Shown: positions 26,868-36,296 of the stretch, in pieces
Position numbering within the stretch: the stretch's first letter is position 1
How the letters are laid out: each line of letters opens with the position of its first letter
From: Robiginitomaculum sp.
GTDB taxonomy: Bacteria; Pseudomonadota; Alphaproteobacteria; Caulobacterales; Maricaulaceae
NCBI GenBank assembly: GCA_015485155.1
Contig: WFUF01000025.1
Location: 62,001-126,000 of the forward strand
Reading direction: 5' to 3'
Length of the DNA: 64,000 nt
The notes under the pieces: model-generated
What the model was told of the DNA's origin: nothing
Databases searched by the model: none
What the model saw: only the letters and a program-made list of their open reading frames with translations
Made by a program: the position numbers and the translations under genes

Positions 26868-27929
26868 ATGAACAAGATTATAGTGCGCGGCGGCGTTGTT
26901 ATTGCAATTTTGGCGGTTTTGCTTTCCGTGTTTTGGTGGCGAACCTTATTGTGGATGGGACAGCTTGAAGGCGTAAGGGCGCACTTTGATGGACAGTGTT
27001 CAATAGCGGCGCCAATAATTGGCTCGGAAGATCTGGTAATTGATAGAACAAACCGGCTGGTTTATATTTCCAGCTATGATCGCAAAACCCCTGATACATC
27101 AGGATCAATCTGGGTGATGCCCGCCGACAGTCCTGGGCAGGCTGTACCGTTGGATATTTTGGGCATGGATGGAACCAAATTTAAACCACACGGGCTTGAT
27201 CTTTTTATTGATACTAACAAAAACCGCTACTTGTTTGTGATTGACCACGGATCGCGACCTGTTGAAAAAGTGCGTAAGTTTCTGATTTCAGAAAACCAGT
27301 TACTATTGCAAAACACCTATGAAAGCGCAGAATTCTACAGCCCCAACGATATTGCGGCAATTGGTGACAATCAGTTTTATATTACCAATGACAGGCGTGA
27401 GAAACTTGGGTCAATTGCTGAATTTTTTGGCATATTATTCAGAAAAAAAACCGGTAATGTTGTCTGGTTTTCCAACTCTAAAGCCAAAACTGTTGCAAGC
27501 GGGTTTTCCTATGCCAATGGCATCGCCGTTTCTAACGACGCAAAACAGCTTTTTGTAACTGCTACTGTGGATCAGAATTTACGAATTTTTGACCGCAACC
27601 CGCAGAGCGGTGATCTTACATTGGTTGATTCGGTATTTTTGGGTAGCGGCCTTGACAATATTGACATCAATGAAGACGGCTCGCTTTGGATTGCTGCTCA
27701 TCCGCGCCTGATGGACTTTTCAGCCCACGCCAAGAACCCCGAAAAACGCAGCCCTTCGCAAGTGTTTCGTGTCGATGTTCAAAAAAAATCCATCCAGGAA
27801 ATATATGCCTCTGAAGGTGATCCGCTAAGCGGCGCTTCGGTTGCAGCTCAGCTTGATAACAAAATTTTCATGGGAAGCGTGTTTGATCGGGCGGTTATGG
27901 CTTGTGAGCAGAAACAGGAAAAGAAATAA
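26868..27929 (+). CDS. SMP-30/gluconolactonase/arylesterase-like beta-propeller protein
   Basis: A 353-residue protein with an N-terminal signal anchor (IIVRGGVVIAILAVLLSVFWW) and a six-bladed beta-propeller-like body resembling paraoxonase/strictosidine synthase-like lactonases: GSEDLVIDRTNRLVYISSYDR, KPHGLDLFID, FYSPNDIAAIGDNQFYITND, SYANGIAVSNDAKQLFV and LDNIDINEDGSLWIAAHP. The conserved Asn/Asp residues that bind calcium in this superfamily are in the expected segments (SPNDIA, ANGIA, DNIDI). Probably a periplasmic lactonase or esterase of unknown substrate. A TTG at 26820 would give 16 more residues; I prefer the ATG. It abuts the adenosine kinase gene (TAATG). Confidence 0.75.
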   Translation: MNKIIVRGGVVIAILAVLLSVFWWRTLLWMGQLEGVRAHFDGQCSIAAPIIGSEDLVIDRTNRLVYISSYDRKTPDTSGSIWVMPADSPGQAVPLDILGMDGTKFKPHGLDLFIDTNKNRYLFVIDHGSRPVEKVRKFLISENQLLLQNTYESAEFYSPNDIAAIGDNQFYITNDRREKLGSIAEFFGILFRKKTGNVVWFSNSKAKTVASGFSYANGIAVSNDAKQLFVTATVDQNLRIFDRNPQSGDLTLVDSVFLGSGLDNIDINEDGSLWIAAHPRLMDFSAHAKNPEKRSPSQVFRVDVQKKSIQEIYASEGDPLSGASVAAQLDNKIFMGSVFDRAVMACEQKQEKK

Positions 27930-28909
27930 TGTCGCTAAATGCTAGGTTTGATGTTCTGGGTCTTGGTAATTCCATTGTTGATGTCATAGCCACCGTCCCT
28001 GATGACTTTTTGTTTGAGCGTGACATTACCAAAGGGTCAATGACTCTGATTGACGAAGAGCGGGCACAAACCCTGTATAACTGCCTGCCATCAGCAACAA
28101 AGTCCTCTGGCGGCTCTGCTGCAAATACTATTGCCGGTATTGCCGGGTTTGGCGGCAAAGCAGCCTTTATGGGAAAGGTGGCAGATGATGAGCTTGGCGA
28201 AACCTTTGCCAAAGACCTGCACAAAGCGGGCGTTCACTTTAATGTCCCCCCTCTTGTCGGCGGCCCAAAAACCGCGCGCTGCCTAATTGCTGTTACTCCG
28301 GATGCGCAAAGATCAATGTCGACATATTTGGGTGCCTCATCACTTTTTGGCCCAGAAGATCTTGACCCTGATGTGATACGCGCTTCACAAATCATCTATA
28401 TGGAAGGTTATTTGTTTGATCGCGATGCTGCCAAACGCGCCTTCGTTCAAGCCGCAGAGATTGCCAAGGCCGCAGGTCGCAAAACCGCCCTTACGCTCTC
28501 CGACCTGTTCTGTGTTGATCGGCACAGAGAGGCTTTCCTACACCTTATTCGTGGCCATGTGGACATTGTTTTTGCCAACGAAACTGAGCTTTTGTCGCTC
28601 TATCAGACCGCAGACCTGGAACAGGCGCTACAACAAGTAAAGCAAGATGCAAAATTTGCTTTGGTCACCTTAAGTGAAAAAGGCTCCCTTATTTTGGATG
28701 AAACAGGAGTTGAAAAAATTGCTGCTGTTCCGGTCGAAAATGTTGTTGATACCACGGGTGCAGGTGATCTTTATGCCTCTGGCGTATTGTTTGGGCTTGC
28801 CACCGGCATGCCGCTGGCAGCCTGTGGTGCCCTGGGCTCAAAAGCTGCATCAGAAGTTATTTCCAATTTCGGCGCAAGGCCTGCCGTGGATTTACGCTCC
28901 TTTCTTTAA
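27929..28909 (+). CDS. Adenosine kinase (PfkB family)
   Basis: A 326-residue ribokinase-like sugar kinase. The start (DVLGLGNSIVDVIATV), SGGSAANTIAGIAGFGGKAAFMGKV (in segments) and the catalytic/anion-hole motif DTTGAGDLYASG fit the PfkB family, and the overall sequence is of the type called adenosine kinase in alphaproteobacteria. It would phosphorylate adenosine to AMP in purine salvage; another nucleoside or sugar substrate is possible. The ATG overlaps the stop of the SMP-30-like gene by one base, so the two are probably co-transcribed. Confidence 0.88.
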   Translation: MSLNARFDVLGLGNSIVDVIATVPDDFLFERDITKGSMTLIDEERAQTLYNCLPSATKSSGGSAANTIAGIAGFGGKAAFMGKVADDELGETFAKDLHKAGVHFNVPPLVGGPKTARCLIAVTPDAQRSMSTYLGASSLFGPEDLDPDVIRASQIIYMEGYLFDRDAAKRAFVQAAEIAKAAGRKTALTLSDLFCVDRHREAFLHLIRGHVDIVFANETELLSLYQTADLEQALQQVKQDAKFALVTLSEKGSLILDETGVEKIAAVPVENVVDTTGAGDLYASGVLFGLATGMPLAACGALGSKAASEVISNFGARPAVDLRSFL

Positions 28910-29044
28910 GATCAGAAACAATGTTTTCATGCAAAATGGCTGGAAAAACCATGCGCTTCATCCTTAAAGTTTGCGCTGGTTCTTTTTATTACAAACCTCG
29001 CTTTGGTTAACGGCCCGGAAACGCTCCTTTGCTATTAGAGTAAT

Positions 29045-31192
29045 ATGTGTGCGAACCCTTTGGTTTGCCAAAAGGGGTTGCTGGTGGTTATTTTAGCTAA
29101 AATACAAGAAAAACTGGCCGCAAAAGCGGCCCTGCTCTTCTTTTGTGCTGTGTTGGCCTCGGCTGTGTTTTTGGTGCTTTTAGGCGCCATGGCTGACCAG
29201 CGCTTTGCCAAGAATCAAGAGATTTATAAAGCAAAAACCCTGGTTTTTTCTGCGGCATCGGCCGCTGCCGGAGCCATCCAAAATTCTGATGCCGGCGGAT
29301 TAAACAGGCTTTATTTTAATTTAGGTCAGCAAAAAGGCGTCAGCTCCATATTCATTACCGACCGCAATGCACAAGTGATTTCAAAAGCAGAACACCTGTC
29401 TCCAAACTCCCTGCAATCGGATCTTACCTTGGTAAGAGAGGCGATTCAAAAAAACCTGTTACAGTGGCGGCTTAGCAAAAACCAGCTTGGCTTTGCTGCC
29501 CCGGTACACAGCGACACAGGGGTAATCGGGGCAGTTTATTTATCTTTGCTGCCCAGCGAATTGTTTCCAGGGTTTGGCGTTTTTGTCGTAAAAAACCTGT
29601 GGAAGGGGCTTGCGCTAATTGGGGTTGGCCTACCTATGGCTTTATTGGTTTTCGGGCGTTTATTGGCACCAATAAAAGAGTTGATAATAGTTGCTAACCG
29701 GGCTGCAAACGGAGACCTGTCAGCTCGGGTTGATATTCCAGGCCGCGATGAGTTTTCTGTTCTTGCCAACAGCTTGAACCTTATGCTTGAGAGAATGAAA
29801 TCAAACATGGACAGAACCCGGTGGCTTGCCTACGGGGACAGTCTGACGGGTTTAGCCAATAAAACTGCTTTTACCGAGCGCCTGCGCATCCTTGTTGATG
29901 GCAACAAGGCTCCGGGCTCTTTGTTTTTAATTGATTTGGATGGATTCAAGCGCCTAAATGATGCTTATGGGCAGGAAGAAGGTGACTTGTTGTTGCAAAA
30001 AACCGGCCAACGTCTGCGACAGGTTGCCAGCGGTTTTATGTCAAGGTTAAATGCTGATGGAAAGGTGCCGCCGCCGGTTTTGGCGCGGCTTTCGGCTGAT
30101 GAATTTGCCTTTATTGCTCCTGGGTGTGTTTCTGCGCCAATGGCGCAAGATATTGCCAAAAATATTCTTGATGCAATTTCCGAACCCCTGGAAGCTTCCG
30201 GGCAACCGGTTCGTTTATCAGCAAGAATTGGTATTGCCATGTATCCTCATGATGCCGGAGATTCCAAAACCCTGCTAAACAGTGTAAACTTTGCTATTGA
30301 TGTTGCAAAAGAAAATGGGGGCGGCAATTGGCAATTTTTTGAACCAAGCATGACACAAGCCGCAATTCGCAGAATTACTCTGCAAAACGAAATGCGCCGG
30401 GCATTAAAAAACCGCGAGTTTATCGTGTTCTATCAGCCAAAGATAAATGTGCGCGACGGCTCTATTTCTGGCTGTGAGGCATTAGTCAGATGGCAAAAGG
30501 CTCCGGGAAAAATACTGTCTCCAGGCGCTTTTATTGATGTTGCTGAGGAAACCGGACTGATCAATGAAATCGGTGACTATGTGTTGCGCGAGGCTTGCCG
30601 GGCGGCAGCAAAATGGTCAAAAAACGGGCACCAGTGTCCTGTTGCTGTAAATGTTTCTGCCTTACAATTTTCAAGAGAAAACTTCACCCAGATTGTTGGC
30701 GCAATTCTCGAAGAAACCGGTCTTTCCCATGAATTGCTGGAATTGGAGCTTACTGAAAGCGTTGCCATGACCAATCCGGAACGCCTGATGGAACAGGTAG
30801 CGCCGTTACGAGACCGGGGCGTGCGTTTTGCCATTGATGATTTTGGCACTGGACACTCTTCTTTGGCTTATTTAACCCGCTTGCCATTTGATGTGTTTAA
30901 GATCGACCAGTCCTTTGTCCGTGAAATGACCGAGGACAAACATGCCAGAGTCATTGTACAAACGGTTTTGGCCATGGCAGAATCCCTTGGATACAGAACT
31001 GTTGCTGAAGGTGTGGAAACCCGGGAGCATTTTGCGTTTTTACAGCTTCATTGTTGTGATTATGTACAAGGATATTATTTCTCCAGACCCGTGCCAGAGA
31101 CAGACTTTATTGACCTTTTGGCTCACGACAAAAAAGGCAAGAGCCACAAACAACCAGAACAATACGATAGTGATTTGCGTCAAATTGCCTGA
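29045..31192 (+). CDS. Membrane GGDEF/EAL cyclic-di-GMP protein with HAMP domain
   Basis: A 715-residue signalling protein. TM1 lies at about 25-48, a periplasmic sensor at about 50-180, TM2 at about 184-206, HAMP at about 203-255, GGDEF at about 262-430 and EAL at about 445-695. The GGDEF active site reads SADEF (residues 350-354), a departure from GG[DE]EF. The EAL domain keeps EALVR, ELTES, the DDFGTGHSSL loop, KIDQSF and AEGVET, so phosphodiesterase activity is likely while cyclase activity is doubtful. The gene stands alone, 135 bp after adenosine kinase, and runs toward hslV. The start is ATG. Confidence 0.92.
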   Translation: MCANPLVCQKGLLVVILAKIQEKLAAKAALLFFCAVLASAVFLVLLGAMADQRFAKNQEIYKAKTLVFSAASAAAGAIQNSDAGGLNRLYFNLGQQKGVSSIFITDRNAQVISKAEHLSPNSLQSDLTLVREAIQKNLLQWRLSKNQLGFAAPVHSDTGVIGAVYLSLLPSELFPGFGVFVVKNLWKGLALIGVGLPMALLVFGRLLAPIKELIIVANRAANGDLSARVDIPGRDEFSVLANSLNLMLERMKSNMDRTRWLAYGDSLTGLANKTAFTERLRILVDGNKAPGSLFLIDLDGFKRLNDAYGQEEGDLLLQKTGQRLRQVASGFMSRLNADGKVPPPVLARLSADEFAFIAPGCVSAPMAQDIAKNILDAISEPLEASGQPVRLSARIGIAMYPHDAGDSKTLLNSVNFAIDVAKENGGGNWQFFEPSMTQAAIRRITLQNEMRRALKNREFIVFYQPKINVRDGSISGCEALVRWQKAPGKILSPGAFIDVAEETGLINEIGDYVLREACRAAAKWSKNGHQCPVAVNVSALQFSRENFTQIVGAILEETGLSHELLELELTESVAMTNPERLMEQVAPLRDRGVRFAIDDFGTGHSSLAYLTRLPFDVFKIDQSFVREMTEDKHARVIVQTVLAMAESLGYRTVAEGVETREHFAFLQLHCCDYVQGYYFSRPVPETDFIDLLAHDKKGKSHKQPEQYDSDLRQIA

Positions 31193-31280
31193 TAAAAACT
31201 CTTGATTGCGCCCCCCTTGAAATTGTGGTCTGTACGGGCCAATTGTGGTTTGTTCAGCTAGTATTTCAAAGGAAAGACTT

Positions 31281-31844
31281 TTGTCTACTCACACTCAAAA
31301 CGCCGCGGATTGGCACGGCACCACCATTTTAGCTGTTCAAAAGAACGGCAAAACAGTTATTGCCGGCGACGGACAGGTTTCCATTGGCCCAACAGTTGTA
31401 AAGGGAAATGCGCTAAAAGTTCGCAAACTTGGCAGCACAGGGCATGTAATAACCGGATTTGCCGGGGCAACAGCTGATGCAATGGCGCTGTTTGAGCGCC
31501 TGGAAAGCAAGCTGGAACAATACCCTACCCAATTGGCGCGGGCCTGTGTTGAGCTGGCCAAGGATTGGCGGACAGATCGATATATGCGGCGGCTGGAAGC
31601 CATGCTGATTGTGGCCAATAGTGAAAGTGTTTTAATTCTTACCGGTGCGGGCGATGTGCTTGAGCCGGAACATGGTATTGCTGCAATTGGCTCCGGGGGC
31701 AATTTTGCACAGTCTGCGGCCCGGGCGCTTTTTCAATATGAAGAAGACGCAGAAGTGATTGCAAGAAAAGCCATGGAAATTGCTGCTGAAATTTGTGTTT
31801 ATACAAACCGGAACCTGACCGTAGAAATTTTACAAAAGGATTAA
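31281..31844 (+). CDS. hslV: ATP-dependent protease subunit HslV
   Basis: The proteolytic subunit of HslVU, a two-ring threonine protease related to proteasome beta subunits. The catalytic threonine is expected at the second residue pair of WHGTTIL, after removal of a ~13-residue propeptide characteristic of alphaproteobacterial HslV. Also visible are [16 protein letters not shown] and [12 protein letters not shown](H)[10 protein letters not shown] take TTG at 31281 as the start: AAGGA is correctly spaced before it and the length (187) fits. A GTG 12 codons further upstream is less likely. hslU follows after 9 bp. Confidence 0.94.
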   Translation: MSTHTQNAADWHGTTILAVQKNGKTVIAGDGQVSIGPTVVKGNALKVRKLGSTGHVITGFAGATADAMALFERLESKLEQYPTQLARACVELAKDWRTDRYMRRLEAMLIVANSESVLILTGAGDVLEPEHGIAAIGSGGNFAQSAARALFQYEEDAEVIARKAMEIAAEICVYTNRNLTVEILQKD

Positions 31845-31853
31845 AAACCACCA

Positions 31854-33158
31854 ATGAGTGAATTTTCACCCAGAGAAATTGTTTCTGAGCTGGATCGGCA
31901 CATTGTTGCCCAAAGTGATGCCAAAAGAGCTGTGGCTATTGCCCTTCGCAATCGTTGGCGGCGGCGTCAAATTACCGGCCCATTGCGCGATGAGGTTACC
32001 CCAAAGAACATTCTTATGATCGGTCCAACCGGTGTGGGAAAAACCGAAATTGCCCGGAGACTGGCCAAATTGGCAGACTCTCCGTTTCTTAAAATAGAGG
32101 CAACCAAATTTACCGAGGTTGGCTATGTGGGCCGGGATGTGGAGCAAATTGTCAGAGACCTGGTGGAAACTGCAATTTTAATTGTTCGCAAGAAAAAGTA
32201 CAAGGAAGTGAAGGCCAGAGCAGAAAAAGCGGCAGAAGAACGGGTTTTGGATGCCCTGGTTGGAGATAATGCTGCCAGCAGCACACGGGAAAGCTTTAGA
32301 AAAAGATTAAGGGGTGGCGAGTTGGACAACCGTGAAATTGACATCTCCTTGCAGGTTAGCTCTTCTCCCTTTCAGAACATTGAAATTCCAGGAATGCCCG
32401 GAGCAGGAATGGGTATGCTTGATCTTGGCGAGATTTTTGGAAAAGGCGGCCCGAACCGAACCCGTTCAAAACGAATGACTGTTGCTGAAAGCTTTACCCC
32501 ATTGCTGGAAGAAGAATCAGACCGCCTGCTAGATGAGAGTCAGATTGTATCAGAAGCCATTTTACTTGTTGAAAACGATGGTATCGTTTTTTTAGACGAA
32601 ATTGATAAAATTACTTCACGTGCGAATCGTGGTGGCGATGTTTCCCGCGAAGGAGTGCAAAGAGATCTGCTTCCCCTTATTGAAGGAACTACAGTTTCAA
32701 CCAAGCACGGGTCGGTAAAAACCGATCATATTTTATTTATTGCCTCAGGCGCATTTCATGTTGCCAAACCTGCTGATTTATTGCCGGAATTACAGGGTAG
32801 ATTACCCATCAGGGTGGAGTTAAGGGCGCTTACCAAAGAAGATTTTTTGCGTATTTTAACGGAACCGGAGAATTCATTAATTCGTCAATATACAGCATTA
32901 ATGAAAACCGAGAAGGTAGACCTTGTCTTTACCGACGAGGCATTACTAGCAATTGCTGGAATTGCTGCAAACGTAAATGAAAACGTAGAAAACATTGGTG
33001 CCCGCAGACTGCAAACCGTGATGGAAAAGCTGCTAGAGGAAATCAGCTTTAGCGCCTCTGACAAGCCAGATACAACTATTGAAATTGATGAAGAATATGT
33101 TGAGCTTCGCCTGGGAGATCTGGCAAAGAACACCGATCTTTCAAAGTTTATACTTTAG
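31854..33158 (+). CDS. hslU: ATP-dependent protease ATPase subunit HslU
   Basis: A 434-residue AAA+ unfoldase that feeds substrates to HslV. The N-terminus [17 protein letters not shown], Walker [14 protein letters not shown], the pore loop region [17 protein letters not shown], the inserted I-domain (about residues 110-235), Walker [11 protein letters not shown] and sensor 2 [18 protein letters not shown] are all present. It is 9 bp after hslV, in one operon. It ends 19 bp from the convergent Smr gene. Confidence 0.96.
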   Translation: MSEFSPREIVSELDRHIVAQSDAKRAVAIALRNRWRRRQITGPLRDEVTPKNILMIGPTGVGKTEIARRLAKLADSPFLKIEATKFTEVGYVGRDVEQIVRDLVETAILIVRKKKYKEVKARAEKAAEERVLDALVGDNAASSTRESFRKRLRGGELDNREIDISLQVSSSPFQNIEIPGMPGAGMGMLDLGEIFGKGGPNRTRSKRMTVAESFTPLLEEESDRLLDESQIVSEAILLVENDGIVFLDEIDKITSRANRGGDVSREGVQRDLLPLIEGTTVSTKHGSVKTDHILFIASGAFHVAKPADLLPELQGRLPIRVELRALTKEDFLRILTEPENSLIRQYTALMKTEKVDLVFTDEALLAIAGIAANVNENVENIGARRLQTVMEKLLEEISFSASDKPDTTIEIDEEYVELRLGDLAKNTDLSKFIL

Positions 33159-33177
33159 AGGGTTTTGGGATCACAGC

Positions 33178-33672
33178 CTACTGGCGGCGGCGCAAAAAAA
33201 GATACCAGGCACCAGCTCCGCCATGCCGCCTGTGTGCTTGCGCAAAACCATAAACCATACTTGAAAACTCCGGGGACTTTAGCCAAACAGGAAGTGCGTT
33301 TCGCAAAACGCCTGCACCTCTTTCGCCTTTTCCGGTAATTACTAAAACTGTTTTACAGGCTCTGGCATCAATAAGATGGTTTAATAGTTTCTCTCTGGCT
33401 TTTTGCTCACTAAACCCGTGCAGATCAACCGTAGAATCAATTTCAACCCGGCCTCGCCTGATACGCTTGCTTGCATCAACTCTCTCAGATGAGCCCTTCG
33501 ATATCACCGGGCCCTGTGTTTGATGTTTTATAAAATCAGCATCCAGAATTGGCCGGGGTTCGTCTTTGGCTGTTTTCTCAAAATACTGTTGATTTGGAGA
33601 GGTTTTATCTTCGCGGTTGGGCAGGGGTTTGGTCTGCGACTTTATCTTCTCCCACAGGGGATCCTTGCTCAT
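33178..33672 (-). CDS. Smr domain protein
   Basis: A 164-residue protein with a disordered, charged N-terminus and a C-terminal Smr (MutS2-related) domain: VDLHGFSEQKAREKLLNHLIDA with the DLHG motif, and VITGKGERGAGVLRNALPVWL with GKG, ending in basic RR. Smr domains have endonuclease or nucleic-acid binding activity; the role of the alphaproteobacterial stand-alone form next to mltA is unknown. The ATG at 33672 overlaps the mltA stop by 4 bp; a start 17 codons upstream lies inside mltA and is not needed. Confidence 0.87.
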   Translation of the reverse strand: MSKDPLWEKIKSQTKPLPNREDKTSPNQQYFEKTAKDEPRPILDADFIKHQTQGPVISKGSSERVDASKRIRRGRVEIDSTVDLHGFSEQKAREKLLNHLIDARACKTVLVITGKGERGAGVLRNALPVWLKSPEFSSMVYGFAQAHRRHGGAGAWYLFLRRRQ

Positions 33673-34949
33673 GCGCCAATTTCTCTGGATTTTGATTGTT
33701 CCTTTGGCATCAATGTCCACCATCTGGCCGGATGCTTTTGAATTCCTGCCATTTTCCCAGCCATTCTTCCAGAACCATAGAAAAGATCGCCGCGCAAAGG
33801 CCCTTTAATTGCGCCTCCTGTGTCCTGAGCTATTGCTAGAAATTGAACCGGGGTGCCACTCCAGTCTTTTTCTGTTTTTGGCAAGCGAGTATCAATCCAG
33901 ATCGGGGAGCCAAAGGAATGATATGCTGTGTCAATAGCAATTGATGCCTTGGCTGTAAGCGCAACACCTTGTGTTCCCTTTGGCCCCAGCTTTGGATCTT
34001 TGATTGGCTGTTTTTCAAAAAAAACATATCTGGGATTGGTGTTCATCAGTTCTTGAGCAGCTTCTTCGGTTACGGTCTTCATCCAGTTTTCAATAGCAGC
34101 TTTTGATGCCTTTCCACTTTCCAGCTCACCACGCAAAATCAACTCTTTACCTATGGATTTGTATGGCTGACCATTGTGGCCAGAAAAAGCCGCCCGCGCG
34201 GCTTCTCCGCTGGAATATCTGATTCGGCCTGAGCCTTGTATCTGTAAAAAGAACACATCAATGGGCCGCCCCCATGCCAGCGCATTATTTTGGGTTTTTA
34301 GTATTTCCTTTCGAGTAAAATATGGCTGCAACTCACCGCCTACAACCCGGCCAGATAGCCTTTTGTCTGGCAGGCTTGGATCCATTCGACGCAAGGAAAC
34401 AGTAACCAGATCCTCTGGTCTGGGCAAAAGTGGTTCTGAAAAATCTTTTGTCTTAACTGCGCTTACAATAAGCTCCGGTTCATAATATGCGGTTAGTAAG
34501 CCTTCGTTTCTGTCAGCTATAGACAAGGAATATGGAACAAATTCCTGCTCAAAAAAAGAGCGATAGGCCGTAGCTTTGTCATTCGTCGCATCTTTTTCCA
34601 GTTGAAACGCCGCGCGGCAGGGCGTCTCCCATATCTGGTTTTGCTGCTTTTGTTTCATGGATTTGCGACAAGAGCCCAAAAACGCACGAAAAGCTGCGCT
34701 TACATCGCTGTTATGCCAGCCCGGCAAATCGTCAAAGCTGACTTTTTGTCGAAAAACCCCGTCTTCGTCGGCAGTTAGGGTTGCAATAGGTGGTTCTGGT
34801 GTTTGCGGGCTAGTCGGCGCGGACGGCTCTGGCAGCTTTATTGTTGATTGTTGGTTTGGGGCCGTTGACTTTGCACAAGCAAACAGAACAAAAACCGCTA
34901 AAAGCCCCGGTTGTTTTAAGCTTATTGGTAGTTTTGAAAAATTAAACAC
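33669..34949 (-). CDS. mltA: Membrane-bound lytic murein transglycosylase A
   Basis: A 426-residue lipoprotein that cleaves peptidoglycan glycan strands to 1,6-anhydro products. A short signal with lipobox LFAC (Cys25) is followed by a Pro/Thr-rich linker, the MltA domain (GLLTAYYEPEL, VFFLQIQGSGRI) and the C-terminal 3D domain with the catalytic aspartate in AQDTGGAIKGPLRGDLFYGSG. The start is GTG. It lies 14 bp after the TimA-like gene and overlaps the Smr gene by 4 bp, the standard alphaproteobacterial order. Confidence 0.94.
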   Translation of the reverse strand: MFNFSKLPISLKQPGLLAVFVLFACAKSTAPNQQSTIKLPEPSAPTSPQTPEPPIATLTADEDGVFRQKVSFDDLPGWHNSDVSAAFRAFLGSCRKSMKQKQQNQIWETPCRAAFQLEKDATNDKATAYRSFFEQEFVPYSLSIADRNEGLLTAYYEPELIVSAVKTKDFSEPLLPRPEDLVTVSLRRMDPSLPDKRLSGRVVGGELQPYFTRKEILKTQNNALAWGRPIDVFFLQIQGSGRIRYSSGEAARAAFSGHNGQPYKSIGKELILRGELESGKASKAAIENWMKTVTEEAAQELMNTNPRYVFFEKQPIKDPKLGPKGTQGVALTAKASIAIDTAYHSFGSPIWIDTRLPKTEKDWSGTPVQFLAIAQDTGGAIKGPLRGDLFYGSGRMAGKMAGIQKHPARWWTLMPKEQSKSREIGA

Positions 34950-34963
34950 GTGATGCTTCGCCT

Positions 34964-35584
34964 TTACGCGATTGCTGAAACCCCAGACAGAAGCCAGTTT
35001 GGATCCGCGCTGTTTATTTTACGACTGAATACCCATTGTTCGATAGTTTCGCTTAGTCCGGTTTCTTCTCCGTCTTTTACTTGACCGTCTTCATCTTTTT
35101 CAACTTGCGACAGATCGGTATGAAACTGAACAGTAACAAGCGCCGTTTTATCATCGATTTCTGCTTCTATAATTTTAGACTCATGCATACGGACAATATC
35201 GACTTGTATTTTGCGCCCCGCAGATTCTCTTTCCTTGATAACCTCATCATAAGCCTCGTAAACTGAATCTTCCAACAATCTGCGTAAAGTCTCCCTGTCT
35301 CCTTGCGCAAAAGCAGTTACAATCATCTCATATGCAGCTTTTGCACCGCTTAAGAAAGAAGCAGGATCAAAATTGCGGTCTGCTGCTTGCAATGCCTTAA
35401 GCCCGGGAAACTCTGGTATTTTTTGTGCTGGATCATGGATTACGGACGCAGATTCGGTAGCAAGCTCAACTTTTCGGGCCGCAGGTGGTGGTGGCGCACC
35501 AACATCCCTGCCAAGCACAGTATAGAGCCGCGCTAGAACAAATAAAGCGACCGCTGCAATGACTAACAGTACAATTAGGTCCAT
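34964..35584 (-). CDS. Tim44-domain (TimA-like) membrane-associated protein
   Basis: A 206-residue protein with an N-terminal membrane segment (DLIVLLVIAAVALFVLARLYTVLG), a proline-rich linker and a C-terminal Tim44-like domain (FDPASFLSGAKAAYEMIVTAFAQGD, VRMHESKIIEAEIDDKTALVTVQF, EQWVFSRKI). The bacterial homologue of mitochondrial Tim44, TimA, was described in alphaproteobacteria as a membrane-bound protein; its bacterial role is unclear. It has a good ribosome site (GAGAGG). It is divergent from secB and lies upstream of mltA. Confidence 0.88.
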   Translation of the reverse strand: MDLIVLLVIAAVALFVLARLYTVLGRDVGAPPPPAARKVELATESASVIHDPAQKIPEFPGLKALQAADRNFDPASFLSGAKAAYEMIVTAFAQGDRETLRRLLEDSVYEAYDEVIKERESAGRKIQVDIVRMHESKIIEAEIDDKTALVTVQFHTDLSQVEKDEDGQVKDGEETGLSETIEQWVFSRKINSADPNWLLSGVSAIA

Positions 35585-35748
35585 GTTGACCCTCTCTTAT
35601 AAACTTTGTTCGAATACTCTCTTATCTCTACCCGGTTCCGGCTGGCCTGTCAGCCCAGCCCTTGCCGTATTATCATTGCTGTGTTACCAGCCGCCAGCTT
35701 TTTCTAACGGGGTTGGCCCGGTTTTGTATTTTCTCAAAGGTTTGTTCC

Positions 35749-36261
35749 ATGTCTGATACTAATGATAGCGTCTCTGCAACAGATGCGGCCAGTGGCCCGC
35801 AATTACGAATTCTAACACAATATGTAAAAGATTTGTCTTTTGAAAACCCAAATGCACCAGTTTCCCTTCAAGGTGGTGCTGCTCCGGCTATCGATTTGCA
35901 AATTGGTGTTAATATTGACCCTGTGCAAGATGGGCTTTGGGAAGTTAGCCTGCCAATTACCATCACCGCTAAACGGGATGAAGACGTTCTGTTTTTGATT
36001 GAGTTGCTCTATTGTGGTTTGTTTGCTCTTGAAAACATTCCGGCTGAAGGCATGGAGCCAATGCTTCATATTGAATGTCCACGACTTTTGTTTCCTTTTG
36101 CCCGCCGCATTATTTCCGGCCTGACACAAGATGGCGGATTTCCAGCCTTGCCACTTGACCCAATTGATTTTGCATCCGTTTATCGAGCCCGACTCGAGCA
36201 GCTTGCAGCACAAACCGAGGGCCAAGCGGAAAAAACCAACGAAGAAACCAAAAAAGATTAA
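35749..36261 (+). CDS. secB: Protein-export chaperone SecB
   Basis: A 170-residue tetrameric chaperone that keeps preproteins unfolded and delivers them to SecA. Family features: LRILTQYVKDLSFENPNAP, the beta-sheet core (IDLQIGVNIDP...WEVSLPITITAKRDEDVLFLIELLYCGLF in segments), ECPRLLFPFARRIIS and DPIDFASVYRARL. The start at 35749 follows AAAGG at ten bases; longer upstream starts give a non-homologous N-terminus. It is convergent with dnaQ (35 bp apart). The fxsA gene often found next to it is absent. Confidence 0.95.
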   Translation: MSDTNDSVSATDAASGPQLRILTQYVKDLSFENPNAPVSLQGGAAPAIDLQIGVNIDPVQDGLWEVSLPITITAKRDEDVLFLIELLYCGLFALENIPAEGMEPMLHIECPRLLFPFARRIISGLTQDGGFPALPLDPIDFASVYRARLEQLAAQTEGQAEKTNEETKKD

Positions 36262-36296
36262 AGGCCGGGCCCCTTGCGATTATTGGCCGAGCTTGC

